Notes: generated by a model from the sequence alone, not told the origin. A stretch of DNA of 59,271 bases from Alphaproteobacteria bacterium (GCA_013215815.1 JABSQP010000011.1:1-59271); one strand, 5' to 3'; counted from the first letter of the stretch, positions 9,444 through 18,978 are shown. Made by a program: numbers and translations.

Positions 9444-10351
9444 TACTTTTTCTTTTTAGCCTCATGCTTGTCGTAAGCGTTAATGATCTTTGTGACGAGC
9501 TTATGTCTTACCACATCACTTGATTCAAAGTGAACAAATGGAACCTCATCGACATCTTGAAGAATATTCATTGCTTCTTTCAAGCCGCTTTCGGTTTTTG
9601 GCGGTAAATCTACTTGCGATGGGTCTCCTGTGATCACCATGCGTGTCCCTTGTCCCATACGGGTGAGAAACATCTTCATTTGCATTGATGTTGTGTTCTG
9701 CGCCTCGTCTAAAACGACAAACGCATTTTTAAGCGTACGCCCGCGCATAAAGGCAAGGGGAGCAATTTCAATGTCACCATTTTCAATTTTCTTTGGGATT
9801 TTCTCACCAGGCATCATTTCATGCAGTGCATCATAGATAGGGCGCAGGTAAGGGTCAATTTTCTCAAGCATATCACCAGGTAGAAAACCAAGTTGTTCTC
9901 CCGCTTCAACGGCTGGGCGACAGAAAATGAGGCGTTCAACAAGACCCTCTTGATACATATGAACAGCGGCAGCAACGGCTAAGAAGGTTTTACCCGTACC
10001 GGCCGGACCAATACCAAAAACCATATCGTTGTTTTTAATGGCTTCAATGTATTTTGCCTGATTAGGAGAGCGCGGGGAGATCAGCTTGTTTTTATAAGTT
10101 TTGATCCCAGCTGTCTCATCAAAAGGCATGGGGCTTTTCTTTTCTGTTCTCATGTTGCTTTCTTTCTCTATTAAGAAGCGGTGGGCTGCATCTATTTCAT
10201 TGGTTGTAATTTCGCGACCTTCTTTTGTCTTTCTCCAGAGATAGGAGAGAATATCCTCTGCCATAGCAACAGGTTCCGGAAGGCCTGTAACTGTCACTTC
10301 ATTGCCGCGGCTGACAATGTCCACGGATAGCAGCTCTTCGAGGTGTCTCAA
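9443..10351 (-). CDS. PhoH-family ATPase (true N-terminus probably further upstream)
   Basis: Cytosolic PhoH/PhoL-type P-loop ATPase with a possible RNA-related role alongside YbeY. Walker A is GPAGTGKT near residue 118 and Walker B is FVVLDEAQNT near 215. The first canonical start is TTG at 10351. In the same frame, however, upstream codons 10435-10352 encode SLSFDDNTLLPLLFGEHNAH, which closely resembles the conserved PhoH N-terminus. No ATG, GTG or TTG lies in that stretch. The next upstream is an ATG at 10459, separated by an in-frame TGA at 10450-10448. An unusual start codon, UGA read-through or a lost N-terminus are all possible. Overlaps ybeY by one base. Confidence 0.92.
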   Translation of the reverse strand: MRHLEELLSVDIVSRGNEVTVTGLPEPVAMAEDILSYLWRKTKEGREITTNEIDAAHRFLIEKESNMRTEKKSPMPFDETAGIKTYKNKLISPRSPNQAKYIEAIKNNDMVFGIGPAGTGKTFLAVAAAVHMYQEGLVERLIFCRPAVEAGEQLGFLPGDMLEKIDPYLRPIYDALHEMMPGEKIPKKIENGDIEIAPLAFMRGRTLKNAFVVLDEAQNTTSMQMKMFLTRMGQGTRMVITGDPSQVDLPPKTESGLKEAMNILQDVDEVPFVHFESSDVVRHKLVTKIINAYDKHEAKKKK

Positions 10352-10473
10352 ATGCGCATTATGTTCGCCGAATAAAAGGGGGAGAAGCGTGTTGTCATCA
10401 AAGGATAGTGATGTCGCTTTGTTAAAGTCTTTAGGTATTTTAAGGCCTCAATCAGTCATTAACGAATAGGTTC

Positions 10474-10482
10474 ATTATAGCA
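10474..10482 (-). promoter_or_regulatory. Extended -10 promoter before phoH
   Basis: TGCTATAAT on the minus strand is a perfect TATAAT (10479-10474) with the TG extension. No good -35 box is visible. A start near 10467 would leave only about eight bases before the ATG at 10459, a near-leaderless mRNA. Confidence 0.45.
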
Positions 10483-10487
10483 TAAAA

Positions 10488-11852
10488 TTAGGCTGATTTC
10501 TCAATCTTTTCATGCATAACGATTTCGCCCAAAAGAGCGTTTGCAGTAGCCTCTGTGACATTAACATCAACAATTTCACCGATTAAACGCTCATTTGCTG
10601 GTACATTAATAGCCTGATAGAACGGTGTACGTCCTTGTAACTGGCCTTCATGGCGGCCTTTACGTTCAAAAAGAACGGGCTGAATAGTGCCGATAGTCTT
10701 TTTGTTGAACTCTAAATACTGTTCGTTAACTAGCGTTTGAAGCTCTTCTAGGCGCTTTTGTTTTACGTCTTCACGCACCAAATTCGTCATATTGGCAGCA
10801 GGTGTACCCGGGCGTGCGGAGTATTTGAATGAATAAGCGCTTGCAAAACCTACTTCACGAATAAGTTCCATTGTGTCTTCGTGATCTTGGTCTGTCTCGC
10901 CAGGGAAGCCAACGATAAAATCTGATGAGAAAACTAAATCAGGGCGTGCGCTGCGTAGCTTATCACATACCTCGATAAAGAAGTCTCTATCATGTTTACG
11001 GTTCATTGCTTTTAGAATTTTGTTCGAACCGCTTTGTACTGGCAAGTGTAAGAAAGGCATCAGCTTCTTAACATCACCATGCGCACGGATAAGCTCTTCA
11101 TCAACATCACGTGGGTGAGACGTTGTGTAGCGGATCTGTTTTACACCATCAATTTCAGCAATCGCTTCGATGAGACGGCCTAAACCCCAAGTGTTACCTG
11201 CTTTATCTTCTCCGTGAAATGCATTTACGTTTTGACCTAAAAGCGTGATTTCTTTCGCGCCGTTATCAACGAGACGGTGCGCTTCTTCAACGATGCCTTC
11301 AGGCGTACGTGAATATTCTGAACCACGTGTATATGGTACAACGCAGAATGTACAAAACTTATCGCAGCCTTCTTGAATAGATAGGAAAGCAGCGGCACCT
11401 TGTTGCTGTTCTTCTGGCATGTGATCAAATTTAGAGATAACAGGGAAGTCTGTATTTACAATGCGTTCATTACCATTGGCTTTTAAAACCATCTCTGGAA
11501 GCTCATGATATGTTTGTGGACCAAAGATCATGTCAATGACAGGGGCACGCTGTAGAATGAAATCGCCTTCAGCTTGTGCAACACAGCCTGCAACAGCCAT
11601 CAGCATTTTACCGCCAGCGGCTTCTTTTTTGTCTTTGTGCGCTTTTAAGCGCCCAATCTCTGAGAAAACTTTGTCCGTCGCTTTTTCGCGGATATGACAT
11701 GTATTCAAGATGATCATGTCCGCATCATCTGGTTCATCTACTGTGTTGTAACCAAGAGGGCGCAAGATATCAGCCATACGAGAACTATCGTAGGCATTCA
11801 TTTGGCAGCCCCATGTTTTGATATATAGTTTTTTCTGTGCGTTTTGTGTCAT
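10488..11852 (-). CDS. miaB: tRNA-2-methylthio-N6-dimethylallyladenosine synthase
   Basis: Radical-SAM methylthiotransferase acting on i6A37 of tRNAs. From the ATG at 11852 it is 454 residues, the family norm; an upstream TTG would add only seven atypical residues. The UPF0004 domain carries the three auxiliary-cluster cysteines in GCQMNAYDS, LNTCHIREKA and AGCVAQ. The radical-SAM motif is CDKFCTFCVVPY (CxxxCxxC). The C-terminus is a TRAM domain (about 385-445). It is first in the minus-strand block, 136 bases before phoH, and divergent from the 2-hydroxyacid dehydrogenase gene. Confidence 0.96.
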   Translation of the reverse strand: MTQNAQKKLYIKTWGCQMNAYDSSRMADILRPLGYNTVDEPDDADMIILNTCHIREKATDKVFSEIGRLKAHKDKKEAAGGKMLMAVAGCVAQAEGDFILQRAPVIDMIFGPQTYHELPEMVLKANGNERIVNTDFPVISKFDHMPEEQQQGAAAFLSIQEGCDKFCTFCVVPYTRGSEYSRTPEGIVEEAHRLVDNGAKEITLLGQNVNAFHGEDKAGNTWGLGRLIEAIAEIDGVKQIRYTTSHPRDVDEELIRAHGDVKKLMPFLHLPVQSGSNKILKAMNRKHDRDFFIEVCDKLRSARPDLVFSSDFIVGFPGETDQDHEDTMELIREVGFASAYSFKYSARPGTPAANMTNLVREDVKQKRLEELQTLVNEQYLEFNKKTIGTIQPVLFERKGRHEGQLQGRTPFYQAINVPANERLIGEIVDVNVTEATANALLGEIVMHEKIEKSA

Positions 11853-11923
11853 AGCTCTAATCAATATTTGCAAGCGGTTTAAACCATGTTTATGGTGCGT
11901 AAATCAAGTATTTTAAGGAGATT

Positions 11924-12865
11924 TTGATGAAGCCAGTGTTGCTTGCTTTTCACTACAATGGGCCTGCGGGTTTATCTCAACTCGAAGAACGCTTCGAAGT
12001 CGTGAAGTTATTTCATTCAAAAGACCCTGAAGGTGACATACAGGCCCATAAAGACAATGTTGTAGCTATTAACTGCACGGTCGGACAGGCAATTACGCCC
12101 AAAATCATGGAATCTCTTCCAAATTTAGAGATTATCGCGACTTTTTCGGTCGGTTTTGATCATATTGATCTAGAAAAGGCAAAAGAGCGCGATGTTCGTG
12201 TCACAAATACACCGAGTGTTCTTGCTTCTGAAACGGCTGATACAGGCATGTCATTGCTTTTAGCGACAGCAAAACGGGTTGTAGAAGGGGATATGTATGT
12301 GCGCGTGGGTAAATGGCTCAATGGAGAGCTGCCTCTAGGAACAACTCTGGCAAATAAAACAATTGGTATTGTTGGGCTGGGTGATATTGGATCAAAGGTG
12401 GCCAAACGCTGCGAAGCTTTTGAAATGAATGTGGTTTATTACGGCCCCCGTGAAAAGAGCCAATATTCCTATAAATACTATGATGATTTGATCGCTATGG
12501 CTTCAGATTGCGATTATTTAATGCTGACATGCCCGGGCGGTGAAGCGACTGCAGGTCTTGTCGATGGCCATGTTTTGGATGCTTTAGGTAGTAATGGAAT
12601 ATTGATAAATATTGCACGTGGATCAGTTGTGGATGAATCAGAATTAATTAAAGCACTTCAAGAAGGGCGAATTTCTGGGGCTGGGCTCGATGTATTTGCA
12701 AATGAACCGCATGTTCCTGCAGAATTAATTTCGATGGACAATGTTGTTCTTTTACCCCATATAGGGTCCGCAACCAAAGAGACACGGACGGCAATGGGAC
12801 AGCTTGTTATAGATAACATTTTGGCGCATTTTGACGGCAAAGATCTCTTAACAAAAGTTGTTTAA
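11924..12865 (+). CDS. D-isomer-specific 2-hydroxyacid dehydrogenase
   Basis: NAD(P)-dependent reductase of the glyoxylate/hydroxypyruvate reductase type. The 313 residues contain the Rossmann motif GIVGLGDIGSKVAKR near 145. The catalytic Arg is in NIARGSVVDE, the Glu in DVFANEP and the His in LLPHIGSAT. A good AAGGAG ribosome binding site precedes the ATG. It diverges from miaB and is followed 15 bases later by a small secreted protein, perhaps in one transcript. The exact substrate cannot be read from the sequence; glyoxylate or hydroxypyruvate is the most likely. Confidence 0.88.
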   Translation: MMKPVLLAFHYNGPAGLSQLEERFEVVKLFHSKDPEGDIQAHKDNVVAINCTVGQAITPKIMESLPNLEIIATFSVGFDHIDLEKAKERDVRVTNTPSVLASETADTGMSLLLATAKRVVEGDMYVRVGKWLNGELPLGTTLANKTIGIVGLGDIGSKVAKRCEAFEMNVVYYGPREKSQYSYKYYDDLIAMASDCDYLMLTCPGGEATAGLVDGHVLDALGSNGILINIARGSVVDESELIKALQEGRISGAGLDVFANEPHVPAELISMDNVVLLPHIGSATKETRTAMGQLVIDNILAHFDGKDLLTKVV

Positions 12866-12880
12866 TAAAAAGAGGATGTT

Positions 12881-13357
12881 ATGCGTTTTATTTTAAGCTT
12901 TGCTTTAATTTTTATGATGGGAACAGCTCCTGCATTCGCGCGCGCTTGCTATTCAAAAGCGGAAGCTGAAGCAGAGCAGGGTATCCGTATTCATAGTGAG
13001 CTTATGGTTATCGGACTTAATTGTCAGCATATGACACCGCGTGGTTGGACAAATTTCTACAGTCAATATCGCTCTATAACAAATAAGCATGCGTCTTTAT
13101 TTGCGGGATATGAGAATACTTTGATTTCTTACTTCCGCCGTACTGGTGTGGTGAATCCTGAAAGAAAGATGCACGATCTTCGTACTGCCTTTGCCAATAA
13201 GGTATCTACGGATGCGGCGCGTATGCGCCCAGATGTATTTTGTGCAAATTTTGCGCCGCGTATACCGCGCGCTGCACAAATGAGCCGTTCGGACTTTAAA
13301 GAGTGGGCATCAACGTTCCACCCGTCACACCCACTTAATCAACCTGTTTGTAATTAA
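12881..13357 (+). CDS. Hypothetical secreted protein
   Basis: A 158-residue protein with a clear signal peptide (residues 1-20, cleavage likely after AFA). Four cysteines remain in the mature part (in ARACYSK, LNCQH, VFCANF and the C-terminal VCN), suggesting two disulphides in the periplasm. The mature part is mostly helical and polar. AGAGG lies a few bases before the ATG. It follows the dehydrogenase gene by 15 bases and may be co-transcribed. I do not recognise a family. Confidence 0.75.
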   Translation: MRFILSFALIFMMGTAPAFARACYSKAEAEAEQGIRIHSELMVIGLNCQHMTPRGWTNFYSQYRSITNKHASLFAGYENTLISYFRRTGVVNPERKMHDLRTAFANKVSTDAARMRPDVFCANFAPRIPRAAQMSRSDFKEWASTFHPSHPLNQPVCN

Positions 13358-13398
13358 AGTTTATTGACATATTTCTATTTTGAGCGCTAGCTATAGCT

Positions 13399-13992
13399 AT
13401 GTTGCGCTTAGTATTTGGTTTGGTTATAGGGTGTGCTTACAAGGTTCAAGAGGCCTGTAAGTCACCTGTTGAACGTCTTGAGTGCTACAGCAATAATGAA
13501 TTATTCATGGACTGCGTCGATGATGATAAATTTGTACTCATCGATAGATTAGAGACACTAATCAGCGAACTTAGTGGTGAATACCTTCGTTACAGAATTT
13601 CAGATCGTGATTTTGAAGCCTTTTGTCAGCCTTTATTGAATGCATTCAAGCAATCAGTGCATACAGGACAATCTGAAGGTTTTATAGCGCGCCCTGATCC
13701 CCTGAAGTATACGAAAGGTGGTTATTTTATTCGTATTGGAGATCTTAAATCTATTGCCCTGGAGCGATTAGAGAGTGGACAGCTTCCCGCAGACGGCAAA
13801 GTAAAGACAATTCCTCCTGCTGTTTATCCTATGGGAGGGCTTTATCCAGATGTTGTTACGGATGGCTTGGATTTAAATCTAGTGCGCGCTTTGGGTATGG
13901 CTTTAAACTTATCTGTACATATGTGTGAAGACGACATAATGCGTCTTAACGGTTCACGAATGTATAATAATGCTACTCGATTAGCGATGTAG
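13399..13992 (+). CDS. Hypothetical protein
   Basis: A 197-residue protein of unknown function. The hydrophobic first 12 residues could be a short signal-like helix. Seven cysteines are spread along the chain. The codon pattern looks like that of neighbouring genes. There is no clear ribosome binding site before the ATG, so the start is uncertain. A TTGACA box lies 40 bases upstream (13364-13369), without a well-placed -10. It is followed by 88 bases before the symporter gene. I recognise no motif. Confidence 0.55.
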   Translation: MLRLVFGLVIGCAYKVQEACKSPVERLECYSNNELFMDCVDDDKFVLIDRLETLISELSGEYLRYRISDRDFEAFCQPLLNAFKQSVHTGQSEGFIARPDPLKYTKGGYFIRIGDLKSIALERLESGQLPADGKVKTIPPAVYPMGGLYPDVVTDGLDLNLVRALGMALNLSVHMCEDDIMRLNGSRMYNNATRLAM

Positions 13993-14080
13993 TGTCTGGA
14001 CAAAATTCTTTGTTTTTCTTGGCTTTTAACCGATCTCGGCTATCCTTAACGCATTGATTTGCATATATGGGGGATAATCA

Positions 14081-15529
14081 ATGTCTATTGATCAGAGCAT
14101 TAACGAAGCATTCAAACCAATATCGGAAGCCGTGGCATCGGTGATTTTTTATGCCGAACCGATAAGTGGGTATGACATTAAATTGATTTTGGTTTGGCTT
14201 GTTGCTGCTTCGTTATTCCTGACAATCTATCTCGGTTTTGTGAATATTCGTTATTTTGGTCACGCGATTAATGTTTTGCGCGGGAAGTACGATAAGAAGG
14301 GCGAAGATGGTCAGATCAATCGTTTTCAAGCGTTAAGCACGTCTCTTTCAGGAACAGTGGGGCTTGGAAATATTGCTGGTGTAGCGGTGGCGGTATCAGC
14401 AGGAGGACCAGGCGCTGTTTTCTGGATGGCGATGATGGGCTTGTTTGGCATGAGCGCGAAGTTTGCCGAGGCTGCTCTTGGCGTGAAATATCGTGTTCAT
14501 TCTGACCCCAAGAATCCCGAAGTTATTTCTGGTGGCCCAATGTATTATATCAAGGTTGCTTTTGAGCGTTGTAACATGAGCATGCTCGGGAAAATCCTAG
14601 CGGCCTTATTTGCTATTTGTTGTATCGGTGGAGCCATTGGTGCGGGGAATATGTTTCAGGCCAACCAGGCTGTAGCGCAACTTGCTAATGTAACAGGTGG
14701 TGAGGCTAGTTATTTTGCTGATAATGGTTGGGTAGTTGGTGTGGTTTTGTCACTTCTGGTAGGTGCTGTAATTATCGGTGGTTTGAAATCGATTGCGGCC
14801 GTGGCATCAAAAGTTGTCCCATTTATGGGGGGGCTTTATCTACTGGCTGGAATTGTTGTTATATTGATGAATATTCACAACCTTATCCCCAGCCTTGCGA
14901 TCATTGGACAAATGGCTTTAACGCCCGAAGCTGGTTTTGGCGCTATACTCGGAGCGTTATTGATGGGAGTGCAACGGGCTGCTTTTTCTAATGAGGCGGG
15001 TATTGGATCGGCAGCGATTGTGCATGCGACGGCGCAAACGGATCAGCCTGTCTCTCAAGGGTTTGTCGGCATGCTTGGCCCATTCATTGATACGATTGTT
15101 ATTTGTATGGTAACGGCACTTGTAATCGTAATTACGGGCGCTTACGAAGGAGCTGGTGCTCTTAACGATAACGTAGAGGCTGTTAACCTTACGTCTCGAG
15201 CCTTCGCGGTTTCGTTGCCGTGGTTTCCAAATGTTCTTACTTTAGTGGTTTTTCTATTTGCCTATTCAACAATGATTGCCTGGTTCTATTATGGCTTAAA
15301 AGCATTAAATTTCTTGGTTGGTGATAATGTTTTGATTGAAGTTATATATAAGCTCATGTTTTGCGCTTGTATAATTGTTGGTGCATCAGCTTCTTTAAAA
15401 AGTATTTTAGATTTTGCTGATGCGATTTTGTTCGCTATGGCGATACCAAATGTGATTGCGCTTTATATGCACGCGCCTGAACTGAAAAAAGATCTGAAGG
15501 AATATCTCGAAAAGATTGAAACAAAATAA
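14081..15529 (+). CDS. Alanine/glycine:cation symporter (AgcS family)
   Basis: Inner-membrane sodium-coupled transporter for alanine or glycine. The 482 residues form about ten to eleven hydrophobic segments. Family signatures include ALSTSLSGTVGLGNIAGVAV near residue 90, SGGPMYYI near 150 and AAFSNEAGIGSAAIVHA near 305. A GGGGGAT ribosome binding site precedes the ATG. No partner gene is needed. The 180-base gap after it contains DnaA-box-like sequences. Alanine versus glycine preference cannot be decided here. Confidence 0.93.
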   Translation: MSIDQSINEAFKPISEAVASVIFYAEPISGYDIKLILVWLVAASLFLTIYLGFVNIRYFGHAINVLRGKYDKKGEDGQINRFQALSTSLSGTVGLGNIAGVAVAVSAGGPGAVFWMAMMGLFGMSAKFAEAALGVKYRVHSDPKNPEVISGGPMYYIKVAFERCNMSMLGKILAALFAICCIGGAIGAGNMFQANQAVAQLANVTGGEASYFADNGWVVGVVLSLLVGAVIIGGLKSIAAVASKVVPFMGGLYLLAGIVVILMNIHNLIPSLAIIGQMALTPEAGFGAILGALLMGVQRAAFSNEAGIGSAAIVHATAQTDQPVSQGFVGMLGPFIDTIVICMVTALVIVITGAYEGAGALNDNVEAVNLTSRAFAVSLPWFPNVLTLVVFLFAYSTMIAWFYYGLKALNFLVGDNVLIEVIYKLMFCACIIVGASASLKSILDFADAILFAMAIPNVIALYMHAPELKKDLKEYLEKIETK

Positions 15530-15551
15530 CTATTTTAAACTCGTAGAATTA

Positions 15552-15625
15552 TTTTCCACAGGGCGGCTGTTCGTAAAAGCGCTGAATTTAAGCGTTATGA
15601 ACAGGGGCTGTGGTTATGTGGATAA
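15552..15625. other. Cluster of DnaA-box-like sequences
   Basis: The gap between the symporter and the coiled-coil gene holds TTTTCCACA (15552-15560, one mismatch), TGTGGTTAT (15609-15617, two mismatches) and TGTGGATAA (15617-15625, a perfect DnaA box). They could be a DnaA-regulated promoter or part of an origin. One perfect nine-mer is expected by chance roughly every 130 kb when both strands are searched. Confidence 0.35.
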
Positions 15626-15709
15626 CCTGATTCGTTTCAATGTTGTTTTGCTCTCAAAAAGCTGGTTTACCTATCTTTCATCAAAAATTTTACTGTCTGG
15701 GGATAGAAC

Positions 15710-18700
15710 ATGCCTGCTAAAGAGCCTTTTCATGCAAAAAAGAAAGATTCTGTAAAAGAACAGCAATCAGAAAAGAAACCTGCGAAGTCTAAACATGACA
15801 TTTTACTAACATCTAAAAATGTTGAAGAAACCCAGAAGAAGCTCAGAAATACTGGCAAGAAGAGCGCTACACCTAAGGAGTTCTCCGTGGAACATGGTAA
15901 TAGCTCGCACATTGTTCGTGCTAATTTGGACAGTGCTCAAGCATCAACAGGAGGGTTGTTGAGAGCGTCCAGAGAGAGTGCGGATAACTTTGTTGATTAT
16001 TCTGTGCCTAATGCTGATAACACATTGTTTTTAGGCGAAGAAACGAAGTTACCCAAGCGCCGTCGTTTTGTGACGTCTGTCACAAATTTTGCCGGTCTTC
16101 TCTTGACCGTTATTTGGGGCGGCGTCGTTGCTGGTTATGTTGATGAGCACATGGGGTGGAGTGAAGTACTTGCGCAGCAACCTCATATCCTTGGTGGTTT
16201 TCTTGCAGGTATCTTGGCGCCAGTGGCGTTCTTATGGTTTCTTCTTCACCAGTTTCAGCGTGGCAGTGAAATTGGACGTTACACTGAGGCGTTACGTTCT
16301 GAAATGCAGAACATGTTGTTTCCATCGTCAGATGATCGTCGGCTGCTACAGAAAGACATGCAGGCGCTTTGTGAGCAGGCGACGGAGCTATCTCTTTTCT
16401 CTAAAACAATGCTTGGCTCTATTCACAAGGCGCGTGCTGGTTTGAAAGAAGATATGGCCGAGCTTCAAAAGATGAGCAGTCAAAGTGAAAGGCATTTGGA
16501 AGGTTTGAGCCATAAACTTGAACAACGCTCTGGCAGGCTTGTGACACTCACATCCGAAATCGAAGCGCGTACAAGTAATATTGAAGAAAAGAGCTTGCGC
16601 GGCGCAGAAGCTTGGGATGAAACAACACTGAAAATTTTAGAGCGCGCTGCAGACATTGAGGCTGCAATGAATAAAGGGGCTAATCAGATATCCCGTGCTG
16701 TTGAGCATGCTGCAGAAGAGGGTCAGAATACAAAAGAGCTGCTCGATCAAACATTCGATGGTCTTGAGGGTAAAGCGGAAGCTGTCCAACACAGTTTGTC
16801 TAATCTAAGTGCTTCTATGTCGGAAAATCAAAAAGAACTGACACTCAGTGCGGATCTGTTTGCTGCGGACACAAAGCGTCTCTCTGATTTGTTGGAAGGT
16901 CAGCTCATCAGTCTTCAGGATCTTGAAGGCCTGTCGCAAAAATCCATGACGATTATGCAACAAACATTGGAGCAAGATGCTAAGCAGCAAAAAACTCTGT
17001 CTGAAACACTTCAGGATCGCTTGGTTGAACTGGCGACGATTTCTGAGATGGCTCAAGAAAAAGCACTAAAAGTTGAAGAAGTGATGAAAGGCCAGATTGA
17101 GACTGTTGGCGAAAGCATGGATAAGGTTGTGGAAAGAATGGGTGCAAAACTCTCTGAAGCCGAAACCACAATGTCCGAGAAGCAAACGCGCGTCATGTCA
17201 TCCCTAACGGATCATGCGGATGATGTGAAATCTATAGTCGAGCAAATTTGTTACAATTTTGATGATGCAGAGCGGAAAGTTTCTGACAGCTTGAAGAATG
17301 CTGTTGAGCATACAAAATCAGAAGTAGCAAAAACTGAAGATGCATTGTTCGATCGCTTTGATGATACGGTTAAATCTATCACGAGCCGTATTGATGATGT
17401 TACAGGGGCGATGGTTGGTAAACATGATGACATAATTAGCAAGATAGATGCGCGAACAGAAACATTCGCAAAATCTGTCGAGAGCGTTAAAGATGATGTG
17501 CGCCGTGCCGAAGAGGCTCTCTTTGAACGTCATGAAAACATTCATAATGATTTCAAAGAAACATATCGCCGTCTAACAGACGCTGTCGGTGAAGCGAAAA
17601 CAATGATGCAGGGCATCGACATTGGGCTCGAAAAAGAGCGTGAGCGTATTGGTGAAACGGTTGAACGTTTCAAGGCATATCAGCAGAAGTTCAGTGATGT
17701 TTTGGATAGCCATAAAGACAGTTTTTCACGCGCAGAATCTATGGCGGATAAGACATTCCAGATGGCGAAAGAAATGATTGATGCGGATAGCCGTAATCAA
17801 GAAAACTTCATGGTAGCGTTGGAGGCGAGAGTTCGAAGCTTGAAAGAGGCGGCTGCTTCTGTCGATGAGCAAGCAGAAATGTCAAACGCGGCTATTGAAA
17901 AGATTGGCTCGGCGCAAGACATGTTGGAAAAACAATCTGAACTTCTAACGCGTGTCACGAAGCAGGCTGAGGAAGAAATGAGCCAAATGGAGGAATCTTT
18001 ATTCCTTAAACAGCGTGAAGTGAAAAAGAATGCCGAAAGTGTTCTTGCTGATCTCTCTGCTATTGATAGCTCTTTAGAAGCGCGCCTGCCGCAAATTTTA
18101 TCTGGTGCAAAGAATATCCAAGGTAGTTTGCAGGCTGTTACTGAAGATCTGGAAAAAGGTAGTGCGTTACTCGATCAAAAACTGAAAGCACAAGCGGCTA
18201 AAGTAGAGCACCTTTCTCGCCATTCCGTTGATCACATGAGTGATTCTGTCGGCGCCCTCGCGGATAGCCTGGTTCAAATCGGCAGTATGGTTGATGGTGT
18301 GCAAGATAGTATTGAGCAAAGCACACAGAAGTTTACGGATAAGGCCGCGCAACTAACGCGCTTATCAAAAGAAGCTTCTGTAGCGACGGATCAAGCAGCG
18401 TCAATTTTCGGAAAACGTTCTGAAGCAATGGCGAAGGTGGCAGAGAAGACAACAGAAAACGTTGAAAAACTGCAAACGGCGCAAAAAGAAATGCGTCAGG
18501 AAGTCTTCATGGGTGCAGCGAAGTTTGTGATAGAAAGCCTCCATTCACTTGCAGTTGATTTAACACGTGCGATTGATGGCGGTATTCATGAACGTATGTG
18601 GAAAGCTTACCAAAACGGTGATATCGGCATTTTCACATCGTATCTTGTCTCTATTGAAGATGAATTGCCGATAGAAGATTATCAGCGCAAATTTAACCGC

Positions 18701-18892
18701 GAGAGTGAATTCCGCCGCTTTGTACAAAGCTTTATCAATCAATATGAAGACGTTATTCAACAGGCCATTAAGGTGGATCATGGTGCGTTACTTGCCACAA
18801 CATTCAATACAAGTGATGTTGGTAAGCTCTACCGCTTGCTTTGTAATATTGCCGATAGCAAACCTCTGACGCAAATTGGTGAGGTTGTTTAG
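15710..18892 (+). CDS. Large membrane-anchored coiled-coil protein
   Basis: A 1060-residue protein of unknown function. Residues 1-120 are charged and probably cytosolic. Two membrane helices follow (about 126-146 and 161-184) with a short loop between. About 740 residues of heptad-rich, Glu/Lys/Ser-rich coiled coil come next (about 195-935). The last 120 residues form a compact domain that ends without a tail and includes FVIESLHSLAVDLTRAIDGG. This is the architecture of an envelope-anchored filament or spacer. Polar and division factors of alphaproteobacteria (for example TipN) have related layouts, but I see no specific match. DnaA-box-like sites lie upstream and a hairpin terminator downstream. 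Confidence 0.85.
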   Translation: MPAKEPFHAKKKDSVKEQQSEKKPAKSKHDILLTSKNVEETQKKLRNTGKKSATPKEFSVEHGNSSHIVRANLDSAQASTGGLLRASRESADNFVDYSVPNADNTLFLGEETKLPKRRRFVTSVTNFAGLLLTVIWGGVVAGYVDEHMGWSEVLAQQPHILGGFLAGILAPVAFLWFLLHQFQRGSEIGRYTEALRSEMQNMLFPSSDDRRLLQKDMQALCEQATELSLFSKTMLGSIHKARAGLKEDMAELQKMSSQSERHLEGLSHKLEQRSGRLVTLTSEIEARTSNIEEKSLRGAEAWDETTLKILERAADIEAAMNKGANQISRAVEHAAEEGQNTKELLDQTFDGLEGKAEAVQHSLSNLSASMSENQKELTLSADLFAADTKRLSDLLEGQLISLQDLEGLSQKSMTIMQQTLEQDAKQQKTLSETLQDRLVELATISEMAQEKALKVEEVMKGQIETVGESMDKVVERMGAKLSEAETTMSEKQTRVMSSLTDHADDVKSIVEQICYNFDDAERKVSDSLKNAVEHTKSEVAKTEDALFDRFDDTVKSITSRIDDVTGAMVGKHDDIISKIDARTETFAKSVESVKDDVRRAEEALFERHENIHNDFKETYRRLTDAVGEAKTMMQGIDIGLEKERERIGETVERFKAYQQKFSDVLDSHKDSFSRAESMADKTFQMAKEMIDADSRNQENFMVALEARVRSLKEAAASVDEQAEMSNAAIEKIGSAQDMLEKQSELLTRVTKQAEEEMSQMEESLFLKQREVKKNAESVLADLSAIDSSLEARLPQILSGAKNIQGSLQAVTEDLEKGSALLDQKLKAQAAKVEHLSRHSVDHMSDSVGALADSLVQIGSMVDGVQDSIEQSTQKFTDKAAQLTRLSKEASVATDQAASIFGKRSEAMAKVAEKTTENVEKLQTAQKEMRQEVFMGAAKFVIESLHSLAVDLTRAIDGGIHERMWKAYQNGDIGIFTSYLVSIEDELPIEDYQRKFNRESEFRRFVQSFINQYEDVIQQAIKVDHGALLATTFNTSDVGKLYRLLCNIADSKPLTQIGEVV

Positions 18893-18955
18893 AATCTGAT
18901 CATAAGACGCATTTATCTTATTGATTGATTAACGTTCTCTCGTCATAATGTTCAG

Positions 18956-18978
18956 CCAGTGCATGTGATTTGCACTGG
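18956..18978 (+). terminator. Hairpin terminator after the coiled-coil gene
   Basis: CCAGTGCA and TGCACTGG form a perfect eight-pair stem with a seven-base loop, followed by TTTAACTTGTTTT. It is moderately good as an intrinsic terminator. Confidence 0.6.

Noticed and set aside
15516-15755. 79-residue frame between the symporter and the coiled-coil gene
   Set aside because: It overlaps both genes, crosses the DnaA-box region and has no ribosome binding site.
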